Made by a program: the position numbers and the translations under genes. Below, one piece after another: positions 47,693 to 60,000 of a stretch of DNA of 60,000 bases. The notes below the pieces were generated by a model. It saw only the letters and a program-made list of their open reading frames with translations, had not been told where the DNA came from and did not search any database. How positions within the stretch are numbered: position 1 is the first letter of the stretch; each line of letters starts with the position of its first letter. Origin of the DNA: Nemertoderma westbladi (lineage: Eukaryota > Xenacoelomorpha > Nemertodermatida > Nemertodermatidae); assembly GCA_032718475.1 (NCBI GenBank), contig JAUCBJ010007253.1, positions 64,001 to 124,000 of the forward strand, given 5' to 3'.

Positions 47693-49419
47693 TGGTATCC
47701 TTTTGATTTGGATAGTTTTTTGTATTAATATAAACTAAACTTCTTTTGAGTTGGCTATTTTGTTGTAGTAATAAAAACTAACCTGGTATCCTTTTGATTT
47801 GGATAGTTTTTTGTATTAATATAAACTAAACTTCTTCTGAGTTGGCTATTTTGTTGTAGTAATAAAAACTAACCTGATATCTTTTGATTTGGATAGTTTT
47901 TTGTATTAATATAAACTAAACTTCTTCTGAGTTGGCTATTTTGTTGTAGTAATAAAAACTAACCTGATATCTTTTGATTTGGATAGTTTTTTGTATTAAT
48001 ATAAACTAAACTTCTTCTGAGTTGGCTATTTTGTTGTAGTAATAAAAACTAACCTGATATCTTTTGATTTGGATAGTTTTTTGTATTAATATAAACTAAA
48101 CTTCTTCTGAGTTGGCTATTTTATTGTAGTAATAAAAACTAACCTGATATCTTTTGATTTGGATAGTTTTTTGTATTAATATAAACTAAACTTCTTCTGA
48201 GTTGGCTATTTTGTTGTAGTAATAAAAACTAACCTGATATCTTTTGATTTGAATAGTTTTTTGTAGTAATATAAACTAAACTTCTTCTGAGTTGGCTATT
48301 TCGTTGTAGTAATAAAAACTAACCTGGTATCCTTTTGATTTGAATAGTTTTTTGTAGTAATATAAACTAAACTTCTTCTGAGTTGGCTATTTTGTTGTAG
48401 TAATAAAAACTAACCTGATATCTTTTGATTTGGATAGTTTTTTGTAGTAATATAAACTAAACTTCTTCTGAGTTGGCTATTTTATTGTAGTAATAAAAAC
48501 TAACCTGATATCCTTTTGATTTGTATAGTTTTTTGTAGTAATATAAACTAAACTTCTTCTGAGTTGGCTATTTTGTTGTAGTAATAAAAACTAACCTGAT
48601 ATCCTTTTGATTTGGATAGTTTTTTGTATTAATATAAACTAAACTTCTTCTGAGTTGGTTATTTTGTTGTAGTAATAAAAACTAACCTGGTATCCTTTTG
48701 ATTTGGATAGTTTTTTGTATTAATATAAACTAAACTTCTTCTGAGTTGGCTATTTTGTTGTAGTAATAAAAACTAACCTGATATCTTTTGATTTGGATAG
48801 TTTTTTGTATTAATATAAACTAAACTTCTTCTGAGTTGGCTATTTTGTTGTAGTAATAAAAACTAACCTGATATCTTTTGATTTGGATAGTTTTTTGTAT
48901 TAATATAAACTAAACTTCTTCTGAGTTGGCTATTTTATTGTAGTAATAAAAACTAACCTGGTATCCTTTTGATTTGAATAGTTTTTTGTATTAATATAAA
49001 CTAAACTTCTTCTGAGTTGGCTATTTTGTTGTAGTAATAAAAACTAACCTGATATCTTTTGATTTGGATAGTTTTTTGTATTAATATAAACTAAACTTCT
49101 TCTGAGTTGGTTATTTCGTTGTAGTAATAAAAACTAACCTGATATCCTTTTGATTTGGATAGTTTTTTGTATTAATATAAACTAAACTTCTTCTGAGTTG
49201 GCTATTTTATTTTAGTAATAACAACTAACCTGGTATCTTTTGATTTGGATAGTTTTTTGTAGTAATATAAACTAAACTTCTTCTGAGTTGGCTATTTTGT
49301 TGTAGTAATAAAAACTAACCTGATATCCTTTTGATTTGTATAGTTTTTTGTATTAATATAAACTAAACTTCTTCTGAGTTGGCTATTTTGTTGTAGTAAT
49401 AAAAACTAACCTGATATCT

Positions 49420-50140
49420 TTTGATTTGAATAGTTTTTTGTAGTAATATAAACTAAACTTCTTTTGAGTTGGCTATTTTGTTGTAGTAATAAAAACTAAC
49501 CTGATATCTTTTGATTTGAATAGTTTTTTGTAGTAATATAAACTAAACTTCTTTTGAGTTGGCTATTTTGTTGTAGTAATAAAAACTAACCTGATATCTT
49601 TTGATTTGTATAGTTTTTTGTATTAATATAAACTAAACTTCTTTTGAGTTGGCTATTTTGTTGTAGTAATAAAAACTAACCTGATATCTTTTGATTTGTA
49701 TAGTTTTTTGTATTAATATAAACTAAACTTCTTTTGAGTTGGCTATTTTGTTGTAGTAATAAAAACTAACCTGATATCTTTTGATTTGAATAGTTTTTTG
49801 TAGTAATATAAACTAAACTTCTTTTGAGTTGGCTATTTTGTTGTAGTAATAAAAACTAACCTGATATCTTTTGATTTGAATAGTTTTTTGTAGTAATATA
49901 AACTAAACTTCTTTTGAGTTGGCTATTTTGTTGTAGTAATAAAAACTAACCTGATATCTTTTGATTTGTATAGTTTTTTGTATTAATATAAACTAAACTT
50001 CTTTTGAGTTGGCTATTTTGTTGTAGTAATAAAAACTAACCTGATATCTTTTGATTTGTATAGTTTTTTGTATTAATATAAACTAAACTTCTTTTGAGTT
50101 GGCTATTTTGTTGTAGTAATAAAAACTAACCTGATATCTT
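49420..50140 (+). repeat. 4-monomer (360-bp) higher-order repeat
   Basis: Successive monomers read TTGAAT, TTGAAT, TTGTAT, TTGTAT, and this set of four occurs twice in a row. TTGAAT monomers carry TGTAGTAAT and TTGTAT monomers carry TGTATTAAT. All are TTTTG and GATATC type. Confidence 0.75.
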
Positions 50141-53100
50141 TTGATTTGTATAGTTTTTTGTATTAATATAAACTAAACTTCTTCTGAGTTGGCTATTTTG
50201 TTGTAGTAATAAAAACTAACCTGGTATCCTTTTGATTTGGATAGTTTTTTGTATTAATATAAACTAAACTTCTTCTGAGTTGGTTATTTTGTTGTAGTAA
50301 TAAAAACTAACCTGGTATCTTTTGATTTGGATAGTTTTTTGTATTAATATAAACTAAACTTCTTCTGAGTTGGTTATTTTGTTGTAGTAATAAAAACTAA
50401 CCTGGTATCTTTTGATTTGGATAGTTTTTTGTATTAATATAAACTAAACTTCTTCTGAGTTGGCTATTTTATTGTAGTAATAAAAACTAACCTGGTATCC
50501 TTTTGATTTGAATAGTTTTTTGTATTAATATAAACTAAACTTCTTCTGAGTTGGCTATTTTATTGTAGTAATAAAAACTAACCTGGTATCCTTTTGATTT
50601 GGATAGTTTTTTGTATTAATATAAACTAAACTTCTTTTGAGTTGGTTATTTTGTTGTAGTAATAAAAACTAACCTGGTATCTTTTGATTTGGATAGTTTT
50701 TTGTATTAATATAAACTAAACTTCTTCTGAGTTGGTTATTTTGTTGTAGTAATAAAAACTAACCTGGTATCCTTTTGATTTGGATAGTTTTTTGTATTAA
50801 TATAAACTAAACTTCTTTTGAGTTGGTTATTTTGTTGTAGTAATAAAAACTAACCTGGTATCTTTTGATTTGGATAGTTTTTTGTATTAATATAAACTAA
50901 ACTTCTTCTGAGTTGGTTATTTTGTTGTAGTAATAAAAACTAACCTGATATCTTTTGATTTGGATAGTTTTTTGTATTAATATAAACTAAACTTCTTCTG
51001 AGTTGGTTATTTTGTTGTAGTAATAAAAACTAACCTGGTATCTTTTGATTTGGATAGTTTTTTGTATTAATATAAACTAAACTTCTTCTGAGTTGGTTAT
51101 TTTGTTGTAGTAATAAAAACTAACCTGGTATCCTTTTGATTTGGATAGTTTTTTGTATTAATATAAACTAAACTTCTTTTGAGTTGGTTATTTTGTTGTA
51201 GTAATAAAAACTAACCTGGTATCTTTTGATTTGGATAGTTTTTTGTATTAATATAAACTAAACTTCTTCTGAGTTGGTTATTTTGTTGTAGTAATAAAAA
51301 CTAACCTGGTATCTTTTGATTTGGATAGTTTTTTGTAGTAATATAAACTAAACTTCTTCTGAGTTGGCTATTTTATTGTAGTAATAAAAACTAACCTGGT
51401 ATCCTTTTGATTTGGATAGTTTTTTGTATTAATATAAACTAAACTTCTTCTGAGTTGGCTATTTTGTTGTAGTAATAAAAACTAACCTGATATCCTTTTG
51501 ATTTGGATAGTTTTTTGTATTAATATAAACTAAACTTCTTCTGAGTTGGTTATTTCGTTGTAGTAATAAAAACTAACCTGGTATCTTTTGATTTGGATAG
51601 TTTTTTGTATTAATATAAACTAAACTTCTTCTGAGTTGGTTATTTCGTTGTAGTAATAAAAACTAACCTGGTATCTTTTGATTTGGATAGTTTTTTGTAG
51701 TAATATAAACTAAACTTCTTCTGAGTTGGCTATTTTATTGTAGTAATAAAAACTAACCTGGTATCCTTTTGATTTGGATAGTTTTTTGTATTAATATAAA
51801 CTAAACTTCTTCTGAGTTGGCTATTTTATTGTAGTAATAAAAACTAACCTGATATCCTTTTGATTTGGATAGTTTTTTGTATTAATATAAACTAAACTTC
51901 TTTTGAGTTGGTTATTTTGTTGTAGTAATAAAAACTAACCTGATATCTTTTGATTTGGATAGTTTTTTGTAGTAATATAAACTAAACTTCTTCTGAGTTG
52001 GCTATTTTATTGTAGTAATAAAAACTAACCTGGTATCCTTTTGATTTGGATAGTTTTTTGTATTAATATAAACTAAACTTCTTCTGAGTTGGTTATTTCG
52101 TTGTAGTAATAAAAACTAACCTGGTATCTTTTGATTTGGATAGTTTTTTGTAGTAATATAAACTAAACTTCTTCTGAGTTGGCTATTTTATTGTAGTAAT
52201 AAAAACTAACCTGGTATCCTTTTGATTTGGATAGTTTTTTGTATTAATATAAACTAAACTTCTTCTGAGTTGGCTATTTTATTGTAGTAATAAAAACTAA
52301 CCTGATATCCTTTTGATTTGGATAGTTTTTTGTAGTAATATAAACTAAACTTCTTCTGAGTTGGCTATTTTGTTGTAGTAATAAAAACTAACCTGATATC
52401 CTTTTGATTTGGATAGTTTTTTGTATTAATATAAACTAAACTTCTTCTGAGTTGGTTATTTCGTTGTAGTAATAAAAACTAACCTGGTATCTTTTGATTT
52501 GGATAGTTTTTTGTATTAATATAAACTAAACTTCTTCTGAGTTGGCTATTTTATTGTAGTAATAAAAACTAACCTGGTATCCTTTTGATTTGGATAGTTT
52601 TTTGTATTAATATAAACTAAACTTCTTCTGAGTTGGCTATTTCGTTGTAGTAATAAAAACTAACCTGGTATCCTTTTGATTTGGATAGTTTTTTGTATTA
52701 ATATAAACTAAACTTCTTCTGAGTTGGCTATTTTATTGTAGTAATAAAAACTAACCTGGTATCCTTTTGATTTGGATAGTTTTTTGTATTAATATAAACT
52801 AAACTTCTTCTGAGTTGGCTATTTCGTTGTAGTAATAAAAACTAACCTGGTATCTTTTGATTTGGATAGTTTTTTGTAGTAATATAAACTAAACTTCTTC
52901 TGAGTTGGCTATTTTATTGTAGTAATAAAAACTAACCTGGTATCCTTTTGATTTGGATAGTTTTTTGTATTAATATAAACTAAACTTCTTCTGAGTTGGC
53001 TATTTCGTTGTAGTAATAAAAACTAACCTGGTATCCTTTTGATTTGGATAGTTTTTTGTATTAATATAAACTAAACTTCTTCTGAGTTGGCTATTTTATT

Positions 53101-53210
53101 GTAGTAATAAAAACTAACCTGGTATCCTTTTGATTTGGATAGTTTTTTGTATTAATATAAACTAAACTTCTTCTGAGTTGGCTATTTCGTTGTAGTAATA
53201 AAAACTAACC

Positions 53211-54298
53211 TGGTATCTTTTGATTTGGATAGTTTTTTGTAGTAATATAAACTAAACTTCTTCTGAGTTGGCTATTTTATTGTAGTAATAAAAACTAACC
53301 TGGTATCTTTTGATTTGGATAGTTTTTTGTAGTAATATAAACTAAACTTCTTCTGAGTTGGCTATTTCGTTGTAGTAATAAAAACTAACCTGGTATCCTT
53401 TTGATTTGGATAGTTTTTTGTATTAATATAAACTAAACTTCTTCTGAGTTGGCTATTTTATTGTAGTAATAAAAACTAACCTGGTATCCTTTTGATTTGG
53501 ATAGTTTTTTGTATTAATATAAACTAAACTTCTTCTGAGTTGGCTATTTCGTTGTAGTAATAAAAACTAACCTGGTATCCTTTTGATTTGGATAGTTTTT
53601 TGTATTAATATAAACTAAACTTCTTCTGAGTTGGCTATTTTATTGTAGTAATAAAAACTAACCTGGTATCCTTTTGATTTGGATAGTTTTTTGTATTAAT
53701 ATAAACTAAACTTCTTCTGAGTTGGCTATTTCGTTGTAGTAATAAAAACTAACCTGGTATCTTTTGATTTGGATAGTTTTTTGTAGTAATATAAACTAAA
53801 CTTCTTCTGAGTTGGCTATTTTATTGTAGTAATAAAAACTAACCTGGTATCTTTTGATTTGGATAGTTTTTTGTAGTAATATAAACTAAACTTCTTCTGA
53901 GTTGGCTATTTCGTTGTAGTAATAAAAACTAACCTGGTATCCTTTTGATTTGGATAGTTTTTTGTATTAATATAAACTAAACTTCTTCTGAGTTGGTTAT
54001 TTCGTTGTAGTAATAAAAACTAACCTGATATCTTTTGATTTGGATAGTTTTTTGTAGTAATATAAACTAAACTTCTTCTGAGTTGGCTATTTTATTGTAG
54101 TAATAAAAACTAACCTGGTATCCTTTTGATTTGGATAGTTTTTTGTATTAATATAAACTAAACTTCTTCTGAGTTGGCTATTTTGTTGTAGTAATAAAAA
54201 CTAACCTGATATCCTTTTGATTTGAATAGTTTTTTGTAGTAATATAAACTAAACTTCTTCTGAGTTGGCTATTTCGTTGTAGTAATAAAAACTAACCT
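53211..54298 (+). repeat. 6-monomer (544-bp) higher-order pattern
   Basis: TTTCG and TTTTA monomers alternate. Every six monomers, a pair with GGTATC and TGTAGTAAT interrupts the GGTATCC/TGTATTAAT background (TGGTATCTTT at 53211 and 53755, 544 bp apart). The pattern decays after about 53990, so the right limit is approximate. Confidence 0.6.
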
Positions 54299-57280
54299 GG
54301 TATCCTTTTGATTTGGATAGTTTTTTGTATTAATATAAACTAAACTTCTTCTGAGTTGGTTATTTCGTTGTAGTAATAAAAACTAACCTGATATCTTTTG
54401 ATTTGGATAGTTTTTTGTAGTAATATAAACTAAACTTCTTCTGAGTTGGCTATTTTATTGTAGTAATAAAAACTAACCTGGTATCCTTTTGATTTGGATA
54501 GTTTTTTGTATTAATATAAACTAAACTTCTTCTGAGTTGGTTATTTCGTTGTAGTAATAAAAACTAACCTGGTATCTTTTGATTTGGATAGTTTTTTGTA
54601 GTAATATAAACTAAACTTCTTCTGAGTTGGCTAATTTGTTGTAGTAATAAAAACTAACCTGATATCCTTTTGATTTGGATAGTTTTTTGTATTAATATAA
54701 ACTAAACTTCTTCTGAGTTGGCTATTTTATTGTAGTAATAAAAACTAACCTGATATCCTTTTGATTTGGATAGTTTTTTGTATTAATATAAACTAAACTT
54801 CTTCTGAGTTGGCTATTTTATTGTAGTAATAAAAACTAACCTGGTATCCTTTTGATTTGGATAGTTTTTTGTATTAATATAAACTAAACTTCTTCTGAGT
54901 TGGCTATTTTATTGTAGTAATAAAAACTAACCTGATATCCTTTTGATTTGGATAGTTTTTTGTATTAATATAAACTAAACTTCTTCTGAGTTGGCTATTT
55001 TATTGTAGTAATAAAAACTAACCTGGTATCCTTTTGATTTGGATAGTTTTTTGTATTAATATAAACTAAACTTCTTCTGAGTTGGCTATTTCGTTGTAGT
55101 AATAAAAACTAACCTGGTATCTTTTGATTTGAATAGTTTTTTGTATTAATATAAACTAAACTTCTTCTGAGTTGGCTATTTTGTTGTAGTAATAAAAACT
55201 AACCTGGTATCCTTTTGATTTGAATAGTTTTTTGTAGTAATATAAACTAAACTTCTTCTGAGTTGGCTATTTTGTTGTAGTAATAAAAACTAACCTGGTA
55301 TCCTTTTGATTTGGATAGTTTTTTGTATTAATATAAACTAAACTTCTTCTGAGTTGGCTATTTTATTGTAGTAATAAAAACTAACCTGGTATCCTTTTGA
55401 TTTGAATAGTTTTTTGTAGTAATATAAACTAAACTTCTTCTGAGTTGGCTATTTTGTTGTAGTAATAAAAACTAACCTGGTATCCTTTTGATTTGGATAG
55501 TTTTTTGTATTAATATAAACTAAACTTCTTCTGAGTTGGCTATTTTATTGTAGTAATAAAAACTAACCTGGTATCCTTTTGATTTGGATAGTTTTTTGTA
55601 TTAATATAAACTAAACTTCTTCTGAGTTGGCTATTTTATTGTAGTAATAAAAACTAACCTGGTATCCTTTTGATTTGGATAGTTTTTTGTATTAATATAA
55701 ACTAAACTTCTTCTGAGTTGGCTATTTTGTTGTAGTAATAAAAACTAACCTGATATCTTTTGATTTGGATAGTTTTTTGTAGTAATATAAACTAAACTTC
55801 TTCTGAGTTGGCTATTTTATTGTAGTAATAAAAACTAACCTGGTATCCTTTTGATTTGGATAGTTTTTTGTATTAATATAAACTAAACTTCTTCTGAGTT
55901 GGCTATTTTGTTGTAGTAATAAAAACTAACCTGATATCTTTTGATTTGGATAGTTTTTTGTAGTAATATAAACTAAACTTCTTCTGAGTTGGCTATTTTA
56001 TTGTAGTAATAAAAACTAACCTGGTATCTTTTGATTTGGATAGTTTTTTGTATTAATATAAACTAAACTTCTTCTGAGTTGGTTATTTTGTTGTAGTAAT
56101 AAAAACTAACCTGATATCTTTTGATTTGGATAGTTTTTTGTAGTAATATAAACTAAACTTCTTCTGAGTTGGCTATTTTGTTGTAGTAATAAAAACTAAC
56201 CTGGTATCCTTTTGATTTGGATAGTTTTTTGTATTAATATAAACTAAACTTCTTCTGAGTTGGCTATTTTGTTGTAGTAATAAAAACTAACCTGATATCT
56301 TTTGATTTGGATAGTTTTTTGTAGTAATATAAACTAAACTTCTTCTGAGTTGGCTATTTTGTTGTAGTAATAAAAACTAACCTGGTATCCTTTTGATTTG
56401 GATAGTTTTTTGTATTAATATAAACTAAACTTCTTCTGAGTTGGCTATTTTATTGTAGTAATAAAAACTAACCTGATATCCTTTTGATTTGGATAGTTTT
56501 TTGTATTAATATAAACTAAACTTATTTTGAGTTGGCTATTTCGTTGTAGTAATAAAAACTAACCTGGTATCTTTTGATTTGGATAGTTTTTTGTATTAAT
56601 ATAAACTAAACTTATTTTGAGTTGGCTATTTCGTTGTAGTAATAAAAACTAACCTGATATCTTTTGATTTGGATAGTTTTTTGTATTAATATAAACTAAA
56701 CTTCTTCTGAGTTGGCTAATTTGTTGTAGTAATAAAAACTAACCTGGTATCTTTTGATTTGGATAGTTTTTTGTATTAATATAAACTAAACTTCTTCTGA
56801 GTTGGCTATTTCGTTGTAGTAATAAAAACTAACCTGGTATCTTTTGATTTGGATAGTTTTTTGTATTAATATAAACTAAACTTCTTCTGAGTTGGCTATT
56901 TCGTTGTAGTAATAAAAACCAACCTGGTATCTTTTGATTTGGATAGTTTTTTGTATTAATATAAACTAAACTTCTTCTGAGTTGGCTATTTCGTTGTAGT
57001 AATAAAAACTAACCTGGTATCTTTTGATTTGGATAGTTTTTTGTATTAATATAAACTAAACTTCTTCTGAGTTGGCTATTTCGTTGTAGTAATAAAAACT
57101 AACCTGGTATCTTTTGATTTGGATAGTTTTTTGTATTAATATAAACTAAACTTCTTCTGAGTTGGCTATTTCGTTGTAGTAATAAAAACTAACCTGGTAT
57201 CTTTTGATTTGGATAGTTTTTTGTATTAATATAAACTAAACTTCTTCTGAGTTGGCTATTTCGTTGTAGTAATAAAAACC

Positions 57281-58560
57281 AACCTGATATCCTTTTGATT
57301 TGGATAGTTTTTTGTATTAATATAAACTAAACTTCTTCTGAGTTGGTTATTTTGTTGTAGTAATAAAAACTAACCTGATATCTTTTGATTTGGATAGTTT
57401 TTTGTATTAATATAAACTAAACTTCTTCTGAGTTGGTTATTTTGTTGTAGTAATAAAAACTAACCTGATATCTTTTGATTTGGATAGTTTTTTGTATTAA
57501 TATAAACTAAACTTCTTCTGAGTTGGTTATTTTGTTGTAGTAATAAAAACTAACCTGATATCTTTTGATTTGGATAGTTTTTTGTATTAATATAAACTAA
57601 ACTTCTTCTGAGTTGGCTATTCGTTGTAGTAATAAAAACCAACCTGATATCCTTTTGATTTGGATAGTTTTTTGTATTAATATAAACTAAACTTCTTCTG
57701 AGTTGGTTATTTTGTTGTAGTAATAAAAACTAACCTGATATCTTTTGATTTGGATAGTTTTTTGTATTAATATAAACTAAACTTCTTCTGAGTTGGTTAT
57801 TTTGTTGTAGTAATAAAAACTAACCTGATATCTTTTGATTTGGATAGTTTTTTGTATTAATATAAACTAAACTTCTTCTGAGTTGGTTATTTTGTTGTAG
57901 TAATAAAAACTAACCTGATATCTTTTGATTTGGATAGTTTTTTGTATTAATATAAACTAAACTTCTTCTGAGTTGGCTATTTCGTTGTAGTAATAAAAAC
58001 TAACCTGATATCTTTTTGATTTGAATAGTTTTTTGTATTAATATAAACTAAACTTCTTCTGAGTTGGTTATTTTGTTGTAGTAATAAAAACTAACCTGAT
58101 ATCTTTTGATTTGGATAGTTTTTTGTATTAATATAAACTAAACTTCTTCTGAGTTGGCTATTTCGTTGTAGTAATAAAAACCAACCTGATATCCTTTTGA
58201 TTTGGATAGTTTTTTGTATTAATATAAACTAAACTTCTTCTGAGTTGGTTATTTTGTTGTAGTAATAAAAACTAACCTGATATCTTTTGATTTGGATAGT
58301 TTTTTGTATTAATATAAACTAAACTTCTTCTGAGTTGGTTATTTTGTTGTAGTAATAAAAACTAACCTGATATCTTTTGATTTGGATAGTTTTTTGTATT
58401 AATATAAACTAAACTTCTTCTGAGTTGGTTATTTTGTTGTAGTAATAAAAACTAACCTGATATCTTTTGATTTGGATAGTTTTTTGTATTAATATAAACT
58501 AAACTTCTTCTGAGTTGGCTATTTCGTTGTAGTAATAAAAACTAACCTGATATCTTTTTG
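57281..58560 (+). repeat. Higher-order repeats marked by AAAACCAACCTGATATCC monomers
   Basis: The variant AAAACCAACC (normally AAAACTAACC) with GATATCC occurs at 57281, 57641 and 58183, separated by 360 and 542 bp. Each is followed by three GGTTATTTTG, GATATC monomers. The middle one carries a 1-bp deletion (CTATTCG). Earlier CCAACC copies at about 56919 lead into this block. Confidence 0.7.
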
Positions 58561-59270
58561 ATTTGAATAGTTTTTTGTATTAATATAAACTAAACTTCTT
58601 CTGAGTTGGCTATTTTATTGTAGTAATAAAAACTAACCTGATATCCTTTTGATTTGGATAGTTTTTTGTATTAATATAAACTAAACTTCTTCTGAGTTGG
58701 CTATTTTATTGTAGTAATAAAAACTAACCTGATATCCTTTTGATTTGGATAGTTTTTTGTATTAATATAAACTAAACTTCTTCTGAGTTGGCTATTTCGT
58801 TGTAGTAATAAAAACTAACCTGGTATCTTTTGATTTGGATAGTTTTTTGTATTAATATAAACTAAACTTCTTCTGAGTTGGCTATTTCGTTGTAGTAATA
58901 AAAACTAACCTGGTATCTTTTGATTTGGATAGTTTTTTGTATTAATATAAACTAAACTTCTTCTGAGTTGGCTATTTTATTGTAGTAATAAAAACTAACC
59001 TGGTATCCTTTTGATTTGGATAGTTTTTTGTATTAATATAAACTAAACTTCTTCTGAGTTGGCTATTTCGTTGTAGTAATAAAAACTAACCTGGTATCTT
59101 TTGATTTGGATAGTTTTTTGTATTAATATAAACTAAACTTCTTCTGAGTTGGCTATTTTATTGTAGTAATAAAAACTAACCTGGTATCCTTTTGATTTGG
59201 ATAGTTTTTTGTATTAATATAAACTAAACTTCTTCTGAGTTGGCTATTTTATTGTAGTAATAAAAACTAA

Positions 59271-59820
59271 CCTGATATCCTTTTGATTTGGATAGTTTTT
59301 TGTATTAATATAAACTAAACTTCTTCTGAGTTGGCTATTTTGTTGTAGTAATAAAAACTAACCTGGTATCCTTTTGATTTGGATAGTTTTTTGTATTAAT
59401 ATAAACTAAACTTCTTCTGAGTTGGCTATTTTATTGTAGTAATAAAAACTAACCTGATATCCTTTTGATTTGGATAGTTTTTTGTATTAATATAAACTAA
59501 ACTTCTTCTGAGTTGGCTATTTTGTTGTAGTAATAAAAACTAACCTGGTATCCTTTTGATTTGGATAGTTTTTTGTATTAATATAAACTAAACTTCTTCT
59601 GAGTTGGCTATTTTATTGTAGTAATAAAAACTAACCTGATATCCTTTTGATTTGGATAGTTTTTTGTATTAATATAAACTAAACTTCTTCTGAGTTGGCT
59701 ATTTTGTTGTAGTAATAAAAACTAACCTGGTATCTTTTGATTTGGATAGTTTTTTGTATTAATATAAACTAAACTTCTTCTGAGTTGGCTATTTTGTTGT
59801 AGTAATAAAAACTAACCTGG
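59271..59820 (+). repeat. 182-bp dimer of two 91-bp monomers
   Basis: GATATCC (after TTTTATTG) alternates with GGTATCC (after TTTTGTTG); CCTGATATCC lies at 59271 and 59453, 182 bp apart, and continues for about three dimers. Unlike the 39-41 kb dimers, both members here carry the extra C. Confidence 0.7.
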
Positions 59821-60000
59821 TATCCTTTTGATTTGGATAGTTTTTTGTATTAATATAAACTAAACTTCTTCTGAGTTGGCTATTTTATTGTAGTAATAAA
59901 AACTAACCTGGTATCCTTTTGATTTGGATAGTTTTTTGTATTAATATAAACTAAACTTCTTCTGAGTTGGCTATTTTATTGTAGTAATAAAAACTAACCT

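Larger units (their letters stand above)
4331..60000 (+). repeat. 90-bp AT-rich satellite DNA array (about 615 monomers), continuing past the window
   Basis: From 4331 to the right edge the sequence is a single head-to-tail tandem array. The period is 90 bp, or 91 where one C is added (TATCCTTTTGA instead of TATCTTTTGA). Each monomer has two half-units. Half A starts GGATAGTTTTTTGTAGTAAT and half B starts GGCTATTTTATTGTAGTAAT. Both contain the core TTGTAGTAATAWAAACTAA and end in a related TTTGAKTT or TCTGAGTT word. Composition is about 24% GC. There are stops in all frames, no long ORF, no inversion and no inserted element. Variable sites include G[AG]TATC, TTG[GAT]ATAG, TGTA[GT]TAAT, CTT[CT]TGAG, GG[CT]TA and TTT[CT][GA]TTG. 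Such arrays are typical of centromeric, pericentromeric or subtelomeric heterochromatin; which one cannot be told here. Confidence 0.97.

Noticed and set aside
4331-60000. CRISPR array
   Set aside because: Repeats are contiguous with no unique spacers, units are 90 bp and diverge gradually, and the flank is clearly animal.
4331-60000. Tandem repeat coding for a repetitive protein (90 is divisible by 3)
   Set aside because: Each monomer carries several stops in every frame on both strands, for example TAG and TAA in the core, and no long open frame exists.
4331-60000. Telomeric repeat or CENP-B box
   Set aside because: No TTAGGG-type repeats are seen; TTTCGTTG resembles the start of a CENP-B box only superficially, and the required CGGG part is missing.

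Overview
The window looks like metazoan nuclear DNA, probably from a marine invertebrate. The evidence is a minus-strand gene with a canonical GT-AG intron, a tRNA-derived SINE, a LINE fragment, frequent AGGCCTA and ACCGGT motifs, and a very long AT-rich satellite. Nothing in it looks bacterial or viral. Placement below 'animal' is inference.

There are two unequal parts. Positions 1-4330 are a mosaic flank. It starts with the 5' part of a spliced minus-strand gene: an exon at 464-1092, a 232-bp intron, and an exon at 1-231 that runs off the left edge. The gene encodes an unrecognised protein with a Cys/His cluster that may bind zinc. Next come a (TA)n palindrome, a foldback (MITE-like) element, ACCGGT-rich DNA, the 3' end of a non-LTR retrotransposon with a hairpin in its presumed 3' UTR, a tRNA-derived SINE, and about 1.2 kb of AT-rich DNA without recognisable genes.

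Positions 4331-60000 are one uninterrupted head-to-tail satellite array of roughly 615 copies of a 90-bp monomer (about 76% AT), still running at the right edge. The monomer is an old dimer of two diverged half-units, A (43 bp) and B (47 bp), sharing a 19-bp core. No transposon, inversion or ORF interrupts the array. Its order lies in the arrangement of variants: a proximal domain (4331-13740) where every monomer is exactly 90 bp; a perfect-looking tandem duplication of 43 monomers (3,870 bp) inside it; and a distal domain where 91-bp monomers carrying an extra C mark higher-order repeats of 2, 4, 6, 8, 9 or other numbers of monomers. A few half-unit recombinants break the register.

The only supportable gene is the partial one at the left edge. 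The main novelty is the satellite: its dimeric origin, nested higher-order structure, half-unit crossovers, CG/TG/TA hypervariable site and abrupt edge. Copy counts and identities were read by eye and are approximate where so stated.
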